Origin: an uncultured Kiritimatiellota bacterium
GTDB taxonomy: Bacteria; Verrucomicrobiota; Kiritimatiellia; RFP12; UBA1067
DNA: 35,569 bases
Assembly: GCA_934675625.1 (NCBI GenBank)
Contig: CAKURH010000031.1
Location: 1-35,569, forward strand
Reading direction: 5' to 3'
In this document: positions 24,910 to 31,607 of the stretch, in pieces
Layout: each line of letters opens with the position of its first letter
Position numbering within the stretch: position 1 is the first letter of the stretch
The notes under the pieces: model-generated
Databases searched by the model: none
Told to the model about the DNA's origin: nothing
The model's input: the letters and a program-made list of their open reading frames with translations, nothing else
Position numbers and translations under genes: made by a program

Positions 24910-25518
24910 TCAGAACAGCGCGTCCTCCAACGCCGCGCAGAGCGCGTGGTAGATCGGCAGGTGAAGTTCCTGAATCTTGTAGGTCTCCGTCTCGGGCACG
25001 GCAATCGCGGCGTCCGCCAGCGCACCGAGCCGTCCGCCGCCCGCACCCGTCAGCGAAATGACCTTCAGCCCCTTCGCCTGCGCAACGCGCGCGGCGTTGA
25101 CGCAGTTCGCGCTGTTGCCGCTCGTCGAGAGCGCAATCAGCACGTCGCCGGGACGCCCCAGACCAAGCACCTGCTGGGCGAACGCCGTCTCCCACGCGAC
25201 GTCATTCGCGAACGCCGTGAGGATGCCGCTCATCGAGACGAGCGAGACGGCCGGCAACGCGCCCTCCAGCTTCGCCGCGAGCTCCGGCGGCAGCTTGGCC
25301 GCGAGCGCGGACGGAATCGCGCGGTGCTTGCGGAACTTCTTCATCAGCTCGCCGACGATGTGCTCGGCATCCGCCGCGCTGCCGCCGTTGCCGCACGTCA
25401 GCACCGTGCCGCCCGCCCGATAGCACGCGAGGAGGATTTCGCACGCCTTTGAAATGTCGTTCGCGCAGCCCCTCAGCTGCGGATACCGTTCAGAGAGTTC
25501 GTCTATGATCTTATTCAT
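24910..25518 (-). CDS. gmhA: Phosphoheptose isomerase (SIS domain)
   Basis: The 202-residue protein has the full GmhA pattern: CGNGGSAADAEHIVGELM near residue 42, STSGNSANC for phosphate binding, TGAGGGRLG, and the C-terminal QELHLPIYHALC with the catalytic histidine region. GmhA converts sedoheptulose 7-phosphate to D-glycero-D-manno-heptose 7-phosphate, the first step to heptose of lipopolysaccharide or other surface glycans. The length is normal. It lies 100 nt after the MFS gene, a gap filled by ACGGAG repeats, and 1 nt before the thioesterase start. The other heptose genes are not in the window. Confidence 0.9.
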   Translation of the reverse strand: MNKIIDELSERYPQLRGCANDISKACEILLACYRAGGTVLTCGNGGSAADAEHIVGELMKKFRKHRAIPSALAAKLPPELAAKLEGALPAVSLVSMSGILTAFANDVAWETAFAQQVLGLGRPGDVLIALSTSGNSANCVNAARVAQAKGLKVISLTGAGGGRLGALADAAIAVPETETYKIQELHLPIYHALCAALEDALF

Positions 25519-25540
25519 GGTTTGATATTGCTTGATATTT

Positions 25541-25653
25541 CACACGGAGGCACGGAGTGACGGAGAGTCGGAGAGTCGGAATACCCGTACCTGATTCGAT
25601 GTGTCCGATAGAATTTTCTCACTTTTCTCCGTGCCTCCGTTTCTCCGTGTGAG
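25541..25653. repeat. ACGGAG-type repeat pair between and into MFS and gmhA genes
   Basis: An ACGGAG-rich arm (25541-25580, with a tandem CGGAGAGT unit) faces a CTCCG-rich arm (25623-25653) as an imperfect inverted repeat around a core of about 40 nt. The right arm lies inside the MFS reading frame and encodes its last residues. Confidence 0.65.
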
Positions 25654-26842
25654 CATCTACTCTTGCGAAGACGCCGAGCGCAAACAGGTACGCGAGGCAC
25701 AGCGCGAGGACGCCAACGAGGCCCGCCGGGCCGAACGCGCGCCGGGCCGGCGCGAACAGCGCCGACACGATGCCGCCGCCGACAATCGCCATCACCATCA
25801 GCGCCGAGATCTCGTTGGCCTTCGCGGGCGCGCGGTTCATCGCGAGCCCCATGCACATGCCGAAGCTGTTGGCCGTGAGGAGCGCCACGGCGAAGACAAG
25901 GACGAGAAACGCCGCCGCGCCCGGCGCGACGAGAATCGCCAGCGTCAAGAGGACGCCCAACCCCATGAAGTACGGAAAGCACGTCGCCGCCGACACCTTC
26001 GCAAAGAGGATCGCCCCCGCGAACGCCGCGAGCGTCTTCGCGACGAAATAGACCGTCGGCCCCATGCCCGCGAGATCCTTGTCGACCTGGTAGACATTCT
26101 TCAGGTACTCCGGAATCGCAATCGAGAACCCGACGTCCGCACCGACCGAGAAGAAGATGCCGACCGTCATCGCCGCCACAGAGGGGTCTTTCAGCAATGC
26201 CAGGCATGACGCGAGACTCGTCCGCCCCGTCCCCTGCGCCGCGTCCGTCCCGGACGCCTCGACCCTCCGCTCGTCCGGCAGGCGCGCCACCAGCAGACCG
26301 ACCGCACAGGCGACCGTCAGCAGTCCGTAGAGCGGAAAGAGCAGCTTCCAGTCGCCGAGCGCCGTCGCCGTCAGGTAGACGAAGACGGGCGTCAGCGCCG
26401 CGCAGACGGCCTTCACGAACTGCCCAAGCGACAGGCGGCTCGTGAACTGGTCGGGCGCGACCACATTGGACATCAGCGCGGGCAGCGCCGCCTGGATGAT
26501 CGTGTTGCCGATGCCGACCAAGGCGAACGCGACGACGTAGAGCCACCAGCGTTCGGCGGACGCGGCCAGCGGCACGGCCATCGCGACGGTCGTGACGGCG
26601 AGCGACAGCAGCACCGTCCGCTTGCGCCCGATTCGTCCGCACAGGACGCCCGTCGGCAGGGAGATGAGCAGGAACCAGCCGTAGGCGAAGATCGGCATCC
26701 AGAACCGAATCGCGTCCGCATGCGCGGCACATTCCTCCGTCACCTGGTTCATCACCGTGCCGATGATGTCCCCAAAGCCCATCACGAAGAAGCCGAACAG
26801 GATCGGGCCGAGCAAACGGACGTTATCTCTTTTCATTTTCAC
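25619..26842 (-). CDS. MFS transporter, probable sugar uptake
   Basis: The 407-residue protein has about 12 predicted membrane helices. The loop between helices 2 and 3 carries GRIGRKRT, the MFS signature. Stretches such as FGFFVMGFGDIIG and GIFFSVGADVGFSIAIPEYL suggest the FucP/GluP-like sugar-porter group, though not a specific substrate. A ROK sugar kinase is encoded directly upstream, fitting uptake followed by phosphorylation. Translation could start at the GTG at 26842, 9 nt after the -10 box, or at the ATG at 26836. The C-terminal tail after GVFARVD (AHTEKRRHGEK) is encoded by an ACGGAG repeat, which also supplies the stop codon. Confidence 0.88.
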   Translation of the reverse strand: MKMKRDNVRLLGPILFGFFVMGFGDIIGTVMNQVTEECAAHADAIRFWMPIFAYGWFLLISLPTGVLCGRIGRKRTVLLSLAVTTVAMAVPLAASAERWWLYVVAFALVGIGNTIIQAALPALMSNVVAPDQFTSRLSLGQFVKAVCAALTPVFVYLTATALGDWKLLFPLYGLLTVACAVGLLVARLPDERRVEASGTDAAQGTGRTSLASCLALLKDPSVAAMTVGIFFSVGADVGFSIAIPEYLKNVYQVDKDLAGMGPTVYFVAKTLAAFAGAILFAKVSAATCFPYFMGLGVLLTLAILVAPGAAAFLVLVFAVALLTANSFGMCMGLAMNRAPAKANEISALMVMAIVGGGIVSALFAPARRAFGPAGLVGVLALCLAYLFALGVFARVDAHTEKRRHGEK

Positions 26843-26851
26843 GGTTTGCCT

Positions 26852-26860
26852 ATTATATCA
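26852..26860 (-). promoter_or_regulatory. Extended -10 promoter of the MFS gene
   Basis: TGA-TATAAT lies on the minus strand 3 nt after the TAG stop of the ROK gene. The first possible start (GTG at 26842) is 9 nt downstream. No good -35 box is visible. Confidence 0.55.
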
Positions 26861-26863
26861 TTT

Positions 26864-27799
26864 CTACAGTCCCGCCACCGCCAACGCCGCGTAGTCGCCG
26901 ACGTTCTCGGACAGTCCCGCCGGGACGATTCGGCAGACGCGCCGCGCAAGCGGCAACGCCTCGCGCGCGAGAATCGGCTCGACTTCCTTCAGGAAGCGCT
27001 CCGCCTGGCGCATGAACACGCCGCCCAGCACGATGACTTCGGGGTTGAGGATGTCGATCACGTACGCGAGAATCGTCGCGAGATGTGCCGCCGACTCCCG
27101 AAAGACCGAGGCGCAGAACGCATCGCCCGCATCGATGCGGCGAAAAAGCTCCTTCGCGCTGAAGTCGTCGGGCAGCGTCACACCCTGCTCCGCTGCGCGG
27201 ATCTTCGCCAGTTTCGCGAGGCCCGCGCCCGAGCAGAAGCCCTCCGCGCTCCCCGCCTTGTTGTAGCCGACGGGGCCGGTCGGCGCGAGGCGGATGTGCC
27301 CGATCTCGCCCGCGTTGTCGTTCGTGCCCGAATAGAGCCGCCCGTCGAGGACGAGTCCCGCACCAAGCCCCGTCCCGAACGTCATGAACACCATGTTCCG
27401 CGTGCCGCGCCCCGCACCGAACTTCCACTCGGCGTAGGCGCAGGCGTTCGCGTCGTTCTGCAGGTGCACGGGCACGTGATAGCGGTCAGCGAAGAACGAC
27501 ACGACCGGCACGTCGTCCCACCCCGGCAGATTCGGCGGCGAGAGGATGACGCCGCGCCGCGAATCGAGCGGCCCGCCGCAGCTGATGCCGATGGCGGCGA
27601 GTTGAAGGGGCTGGGTTGCGGGTTGCGCGCTGAGATAGGCGTCGAGGCGCGCGGCGAACGCCTCCAGCACCTGCCGCCACGAAAGCCCCACCGTCGGGAA
27701 CTCCTCGCGGTGCAGGATCTTCACCATGTCCGCCGCGCCGTCGCCGACGGACAGCGCGCACTTCGTGCCGCCAATGTCTATGCCGACTGAAACATCCAT
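26864..27799 (-). CDS. ROK-family sugar kinase lacking the zinc cysteine cluster
   Basis: The 311-residue protein starts at the ATG at 27799, with AGGAGA 9 nt upstream. It has the phosphate-1 motif GIDIGGTK near the N-terminus, the sugar site LQNDANACAYAEW with the catalytic Asp, and GTGLGAGLVLDGRLYSG followed by AGEIGHIRL. ROK kinases phosphorylate hexoses such as glucose, mannose, fructose or N-acetyl sugars in the cytoplasm. The usual zinc site CxCGxxGCxE is replaced by a stretch with a single cysteine (YNKAGSAEGFCSG), so the fold is stabilised differently or the branch is divergent. There is no DNA-binding domain, so it is a kinase rather than a repressor. Neighbouring MFS gene suggests a shared sugar. 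Confidence 0.9.
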   Translation of the reverse strand: MDVSVGIDIGGTKCALSVGDGAADMVKILHREEFPTVGLSWRQVLEAFAARLDAYLSAQPATQPLQLAAIGISCGGPLDSRRGVILSPPNLPGWDDVPVVSFFADRYHVPVHLQNDANACAYAEWKFGAGRGTRNMVFMTFGTGLGAGLVLDGRLYSGTNDNAGEIGHIRLAPTGPVGYNKAGSAEGFCSGAGLAKLAKIRAAEQGVTLPDDFSAKELFRRIDAGDAFCASVFRESAAHLATILAYVIDILNPEVIVLGGVFMRQAERFLKEVEPILAREALPLARRVCRIVPAGLSENVGDYAALAVAGL

Positions 27800-27833
27800 T
27801 TTCTTGCTTCTCCTGTTCTTTCTTTCGCCGTGC

Positions 27834-27862
27834 ATTCTACCAAAGGCCACGGACGAAGGCAA
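27834..27862 (-). promoter_or_regulatory. Promoter of the ROK kinase gene
   Basis: On the minus strand TTGCCT (27862-27857), a 17-nt spacer, and extended -10 TGG-TAGAAT (27842-27834). The ATG is 34 nt downstream with a good ribosome-binding site. Confidence 0.65.
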
Positions 27863-27880
27863 GACCTGTAAAAGCAGGTC
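27863..27880 (-). terminator. Small hairpin at the lipoprotein stop codon
   Basis: GACCTG and CAGGTC pair around a 6-nt loop and overlap the stop codon of the lipoprotein gene. A short T-containing stretch follows on the minus strand. It may end the lysA operon transcript, but the 6-bp stem is weak. Confidence 0.3.
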
Positions 27881-28574
27881 AAGGCCGCGCGAAGAAGGCC
27901 GAGACGTCGGCGACGATGCGATCCGTGAGCGCGCCGAGGCACCAGCTCTGCATGTACGACAGCGACGTTTCCGACGCGGAGGCGATCGACAGGAGCGGAA
28001 TGAGCCCGAAGACGTTCGTCTCGTAGCGCTGGACGTAGTCGTTGTGGAAGACGAGCTTGCCCGTGCGGTTGTCGCGCACGCGCAGCTGCGCCGTCCAGCT
28101 CGCGGCGGCGTAGTCGAAGAGGAAGAGCGTGCCGACCTCCCACGCGAGCTGCTTGATCGTGTCGCCGTCCGAAACAATCGGCCCCGTGAACGCGACGTCG
28201 ACCGTCCAGTCCGGCGTCGCCGCGCCGACGGTGAACCCCGCCCGCTCGAACGCGTCCTTCGCGCGGCGGAGATAGGCGTCGGTCTGCCGGGACTGCGGCA
28301 CGTAGGCGACCGCCGGAACCGTCTCGAAATACCCCGGATGGTAGTGTCGGCGGCCGTAGAACCCCGGCACGTAGACCGTGCGGAACTCGTGGTAGGCCGC
28401 GTATTCGGTCAAGGTCGCCGCGAAGCCGTTGACGCCCAGCGTGACGACGTTCGTCCCCGTCGGCGCGACGGCGATCTCGACCTGCGGATACTCGGTCGCG
28501 TTGAACGACCAGCAGCCGACGGACAGCAGGAGGACGAACGAAAGAGGAAGGAGGAAGAGGCTTTGACGTTTCAT
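27879..28574 (-). CDS. Outer-membrane or periplasmic lipoprotein of unknown function
   Basis: The 231-residue protein has a type II signal peptide with lipobox LSVGC, so a lipidated cysteine is expected at about residue 21. The mature part includes TEYAAYHEFRTVYVPGFYGRRHYHPGYF, rich in aromatic residues, and later DWTVDVAFTGPIVSDGD and LRVRDNRTGKLVFHNDYV, a beta-rich domain reminiscent of DUF4136-like lipoproteins, although I cannot assign a family with confidence. It is the last gene of the lysA operon, 2 nt after the MinD-like gene. Confidence 0.8.
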   Translation of the reverse strand: MKRQSLFLLPLSFVLLLSVGCWSFNATEYPQVEIAVAPTGTNVVTLGVNGFAATLTEYAAYHEFRTVYVPGFYGRRHYHPGYFETVPAVAYVPQSRQTDAYLRRAKDAFERAGFTVGAATPDWTVDVAFTGPIVSDGDTIKQLAWEVGTLFLFDYAAASWTAQLRVRDNRTGKLVFHNDYVQRYETNVFGLIPLLSIASASETSLSYMQSWCLGALTDRIVADVSAFFARP

Positions 28575-28576
28575 TT

Positions 28577-29245
28577 TCAGGTCTCCAGTTGGTAGTAGAG
28601 CTTCTGGATCGTGAGCGGGAAAAGGCTCGGCACCTGCGCGGCGAGCGCGTCCTTCAGGTCGGCGCGGCAGCAGGTGAAGCGGACGGGCAGCCCCATCGCG
28701 CGCGCGACGGCCGCCGCATACGGCAACGAGTCGATCACCGTCTGCGCCGTCGTCGCGGGGCCGAGGTTCGTGTTGTTGACGATGCCCGTGAACGGCAGCC
28801 GACAAGCCGCCTCGATCTCGCGCAGCACCTCGACCGTGTCTTCCGGCGTCTCGGTCAGCGGACGCGACGCGTTGACGACGGCCAGCATGTCGTAGGCGTT
28901 CTCGGCCCGGATGTCGTCCACGTAGCGCCCGAGCGCGAGCGCGCCCCGGTCGTCGCCGCCGACGTCAATGACGACGCGCGTCGCGCGGTCGGCGACGAGG
29001 CCGTACGTCTCCTTCGGCAGGGCCGGGAAGTCGACGTTCGAGTTCGCGTAGTCCGAGACGACGAGCCCGATGCCCTCCGCCGCGAGCGCGGCCGCCGAGT
29101 CCTTCGTGCGGAAGTAGGGGTTGACGATGTCGAGGTCGGCGATGACGCAGGGCTTCACCGCCCGCGCGTAGTTGAGCGCGATGTTGGTCTTGCCGCTGCC
29201 GTAGTGGCCGGCGAACAGGGTGATTCTCTTTCCGTTCATCGTCAT
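28577..29245 (-). CDS. MinD/ParA-like P-loop ATPase
   Basis: The 222-residue protein starts near MTMNGKRITLFAGHYGSGKTN, with Walker A GHYGSGKTN. Walker B-like IADLDIVNPYFRTKDS and VVIDVGGDDRGALALGRY follow, then AVVNASRPLT and FTGIVNNTNLG for base binding. Proteins of this type occur widely, for example in Firmicutes next to 2-oxoacid oxidoreductase genes as I recall; their role is not established. The signature lysine of the deviant ParA Walker motif is absent at the N-terminal side. The start at 29245 lies 4 nt after the stop of the Minf_1886 gene; an ATG at 29239 is possible. Confidence 0.82.
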   Translation of the reverse strand: MTMNGKRITLFAGHYGSGKTNIALNYARAVKPCVIADLDIVNPYFRTKDSAAALAAEGIGLVVSDYANSNVDFPALPKETYGLVADRATRVVIDVGGDDRGALALGRYVDDIRAENAYDMLAVVNASRPLTETPEDTVEVLREIEAACRLPFTGIVNNTNLGPATTAQTVIDSLPYAAAVARAMGLPVRFTCCRADLKDALAAQVPSLFPLTIQKLYYQLET

Positions 29246-29249
29246 GGCG

Positions 29250-29612
29250 TCAAGCCTGATAGGGGTCCAGAAACGCCTCCTTGAAGTCATAGGCGTCCAC
29301 GAAAGCGTCCGCCAGGTCGCTGTCGTCGCGTCCGAGGCGGCGGGAGTCGACGAGGTTGAACATCATCTCGCCGATGTCCTCCGTGCGGGTCAGCCCCCAT
29401 TCGGTCAAGACGGTGTAGGTCAGCGGCCCGTATTGGTCGAGGGCGCGCTCCCGGAACTCGTCAACGATGTCCTCGCCCGCGACATGCCGCTTGTCGTCGC
29501 CGCTCAAATAGCGAAACACGTCCATCAGGAGCGCATACGCCCGCGCGTTGAAGCGCTTGTCTTTCGCCACGATGTCCGCAAAGTCGTCCGCTGTGAAGTC
29601 GATCTCTTCCAT
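29250..29612 (-). CDS. Minf_1886 family protein
   Basis: The 120-residue protein contains the typical line of this family: FADIVAKDKRFNARAYALL, then KRHVAGEDIVDEF, YGPLTYTVLTEWGLTRTEDIGEMMFNLV, and YDFKEAFLDPY at the end. The family is best known from Verrucomicrobia, Planctomycetes and relatives, and is a main pointer to the PVC origin of the window. Its function is unknown. It lies 22 nt after the ABC ATPase gene and is followed closely by the MinD-like ATPase. Confidence 0.85.
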   Translation of the reverse strand: MEEIDFTADDFADIVAKDKRFNARAYALLMDVFRYLSGDDKRHVAGEDIVDEFRERALDQYGPLTYTVLTEWGLTRTEDIGEMMFNLVDSRRLGRDDSDLADAFVDAYDFKEAFLDPYQA

Positions 29613-29634
29613 ATCAAGGCCTCCGAATCGTCCG

Positions 29635-30294
29635 CTACGCGCGACCGTCCCCCGTCGCCGTCCCGTCTGCGCGCAAGACGCCGTTCTCCAGCGCGAGAAC
29701 GCGGTCGCAGATGGCGGCGGCCTCCGGCGAGTGGGTGACCATGACCAGCGCGAACTTCGACGCATCCGCCGTGAGCTCGGTCAGGATCTTCAGGATGCCC
29801 GCGCCCGTCCAGGCGTCGAGGTTCCCCGTCGGCTCGTCCGCCAGCACAAGCTCCGGATCCGTCACGAGCGCACGGGCGAGGGCCACGCGCTGCATCTCGC
29901 CGCCGGAGAGTTCGGACGGCAGGTGGTCGAGGCGGCCCCGCAGCCCCACGCGGTCGAGCAGTTCCGTCGCGCGCCGCCGCCGGTCGCCCTCCTCTCGCCG
30001 CGCCGCCGCGAAGGTCGGCAGAAGGACGTTCTCCAGAACCGTCAGCTCCGGCATGAGGTGATACTGCTGGAAGACGAAGCCGATGTTCTTCGGGCGCGTC
30101 ACCGTGCCGGACGTCTGCCGCTCCAGTCCGCCCAAAATGTTGAGGAGCGTCGACTTGCCCGCGCCGGAACGCCCGACGATCGCCACCTTCTCGCCGGGCT
30201 TCACCGAGAGGTTCACGCCCTTCAGCACCTCGATCGGCTTCTGTCCGGGAATCCGAAACCGCTTGCGCAGGTCGATTGTGCCCAACGTCACCAT
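29635..30294 (-). CDS. lolD: ABC transporter ATP-binding protein, LolD/MacB type
   Basis: The 219-residue protein has Walker A GRSGAGKST, Q-loop FVFQQYHLMPELTVLENVLLP, signature LSGGEMQRVALARAL, Walker B LVLADEPTGNLD and switch histidine VTHS. These match the MacB/LolD/FtsE group; LolD drives release of lipoproteins from the inner membrane. The companion permease is not in the window, so the assignment to LolD rests on the ATPase alone, although a lipoprotein gene is in the same operon. The ATG at 30294 lies 1 nt after the lysA stop codon. Confidence 0.8.
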   Translation of the reverse strand: MVTLGTIDLRKRFRIPGQKPIEVLKGVNLSVKPGEKVAIVGRSGAGKSTLLNILGGLERQTSGTVTRPKNIGFVFQQYHLMPELTVLENVLLPTFAAARREEGDRRRRATELLDRVGLRGRLDHLPSELSGGEMQRVALARALVTDPELVLADEPTGNLDAWTGAGILKILTELTADASKFALVMVTHSPEAAAICDRVLALENGVLRADGTATGDGRA

Positions 30295-30295
30295 C

Positions 30296-31567
30296 TCAGC
30301 CTCCAAAGTCCAGCGTCGCGAAGTAGTCGTCCAGCGTCTCGGCGCGGCGAATCTCGCGCACCGAGCCGTCCTCCTCCAGCAGCAGCTCCGCCGAGCGCAG
30401 CTTGCCGTTGTACTGGAAGCCCATCGCGTGCCCGTGCGCGCCCGCGTCGCAGATGACCACGAGGTCGCCGCGTTCCAAGACCGGCAGCACGCGCTGGATC
30501 GCGAACTTGTCGTTGTTCTCGCACAGGGAGCCCGTCACGTCGTAGACCGTCGTGTCGCCCGAACTCTCCTTGCCGGGCACGACGATCTCGTGATACGCGC
30601 CGTAGAGCGCCGGACGCATCAGGTTCGACATGCAGGCGTCGAGCCCCGCGTACATGCGGTACGTGTTCTTGATGTGGCGCACGCGCGCGACGAGGTAGCC
30701 GTACGGCCCGGTGATGCAGCGGCCGCACTCCATGTAGAGTTTGAGCGGCTTCAGGCCACGCCCCTCGACGGTCGCCTTGTAGGCGGCTCGGATGCCGTCG
30801 CTCACGCGCGCAAGGTCCATCGCCTGCTGGTCGGGACGGTAGGGGATGCCGATGCCGCCGCCGATGTTGACGAACTCGAAGTCGATGCCGAGCTGCTGCG
30901 TGAGGTCGGCCACGAGGTCGAAGAGCATCTTCGCCGTGTCGACGATGTAGTCGGGGTCGAGCTCGTTCGACGCGACCATCGTGTGGAGACCGAAGCGCGT
31001 GACGCCATAGGCCTTCAGCTTGCGGTAGCCCTCGAAGAGCTGTTCGCGCGTGAAGCCGTACTTCGCCTCCTCCGGCTTGCCGATGATGGCGTTTCCGCCC
31101 TTCAGCGGCCCCGGATTGTAGCGGCAGCAGAAGACGCGCCGATCGGCCTCCGCCGCGATCTGCGCCTTGAACGCGGGCACGACCTCCGCGAAGTAGTCGA
31201 TATGCGAGATGTCGTCGAAGTTGACGATCGCCCCCAGGTCCCACGCCTTCTGGAACTCCTCCGCCGGCGTGTCGTTCGACGTGAACATGATCTTCTCGCC
31301 GACGTTGCCGACCTTTTCGGCGAGGACAAGCTCCGCGAGCGACGAGCAGTCGCTGCCGAAGTCGAATTCCTGCAGCAGCTTCATGAGGTGCGGGTTCGGC
31401 GTGGCCTTGACCGCGAAATACTCGCGAAAGCCCTTGTTCCACGCGAACGCCTTCTTCAGGCGCTTCGCGTTCGCGCGAATCGCCTTCGCGTCGTAGATGT
31501 GGAACGGCGTCGGCCACTGCGCCGCGATCTCCTCAAGTTTCGCCTTGTCAAACGGAAGCGTTCTCAT
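30296..31567 (-). CDS. lysA: Diaminopimelate decarboxylase
   Basis: The 423-residue protein has the fold type III PLP decarboxylase pattern: the PLP lysine in YFAVKATPNPHL, the glycine loop in NIGGGIGIPYRP, substrate residues in ECGRCITGPYG, the catalytic cysteine in GSLCENNDKFA, and GAHGHAMGFQYNG near the end. It forms L-lysine from meso-diaminopimelate, the last lysine step, tying it to the adjacent peptidoglycan genes. A carboxynorspermidine decarboxylase is less likely given the length and motifs. The start at 31567 follows GAGACGAC; the promoter overlaps the end of the murC-murB gene. Confidence 0.88.
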   Translation of the reverse strand: MRTLPFDKAKLEEIAAQWPTPFHIYDAKAIRANAKRLKKAFAWNKGFREYFAVKATPNPHLMKLLQEFDFGSDCSSLAELVLAEKVGNVGEKIMFTSNDTPAEEFQKAWDLGAIVNFDDISHIDYFAEVVPAFKAQIAAEADRRVFCCRYNPGPLKGGNAIIGKPEEAKYGFTREQLFEGYRKLKAYGVTRFGLHTMVASNELDPDYIVDTAKMLFDLVADLTQQLGIDFEFVNIGGGIGIPYRPDQQAMDLARVSDGIRAAYKATVEGRGLKPLKLYMECGRCITGPYGYLVARVRHIKNTYRMYAGLDACMSNLMRPALYGAYHEIVVPGKESSGDTTVYDVTGSLCENNDKFAIQRVLPVLERGDLVVICDAGAHGHAMGFQYNGKLRSAELLLEEDGSVREIRRAETLDDYFATLDFGG

Positions 31568-31598
31568 GTCGTCTCTAGTTGTCCTCAATAGATGGGAC

Positions 31599-31607
31599 AT
31601 TATATCA
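31599..31607 (-). promoter_or_regulatory. Extended -10 promoter of the lysA operon
   Basis: TGA-TATAAT on the minus strand, where the TGA is also the stop codon of the murC-murB gene. The lysA start codon is about 31 nt downstream. No good -35 box is seen. Confidence 0.6.
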
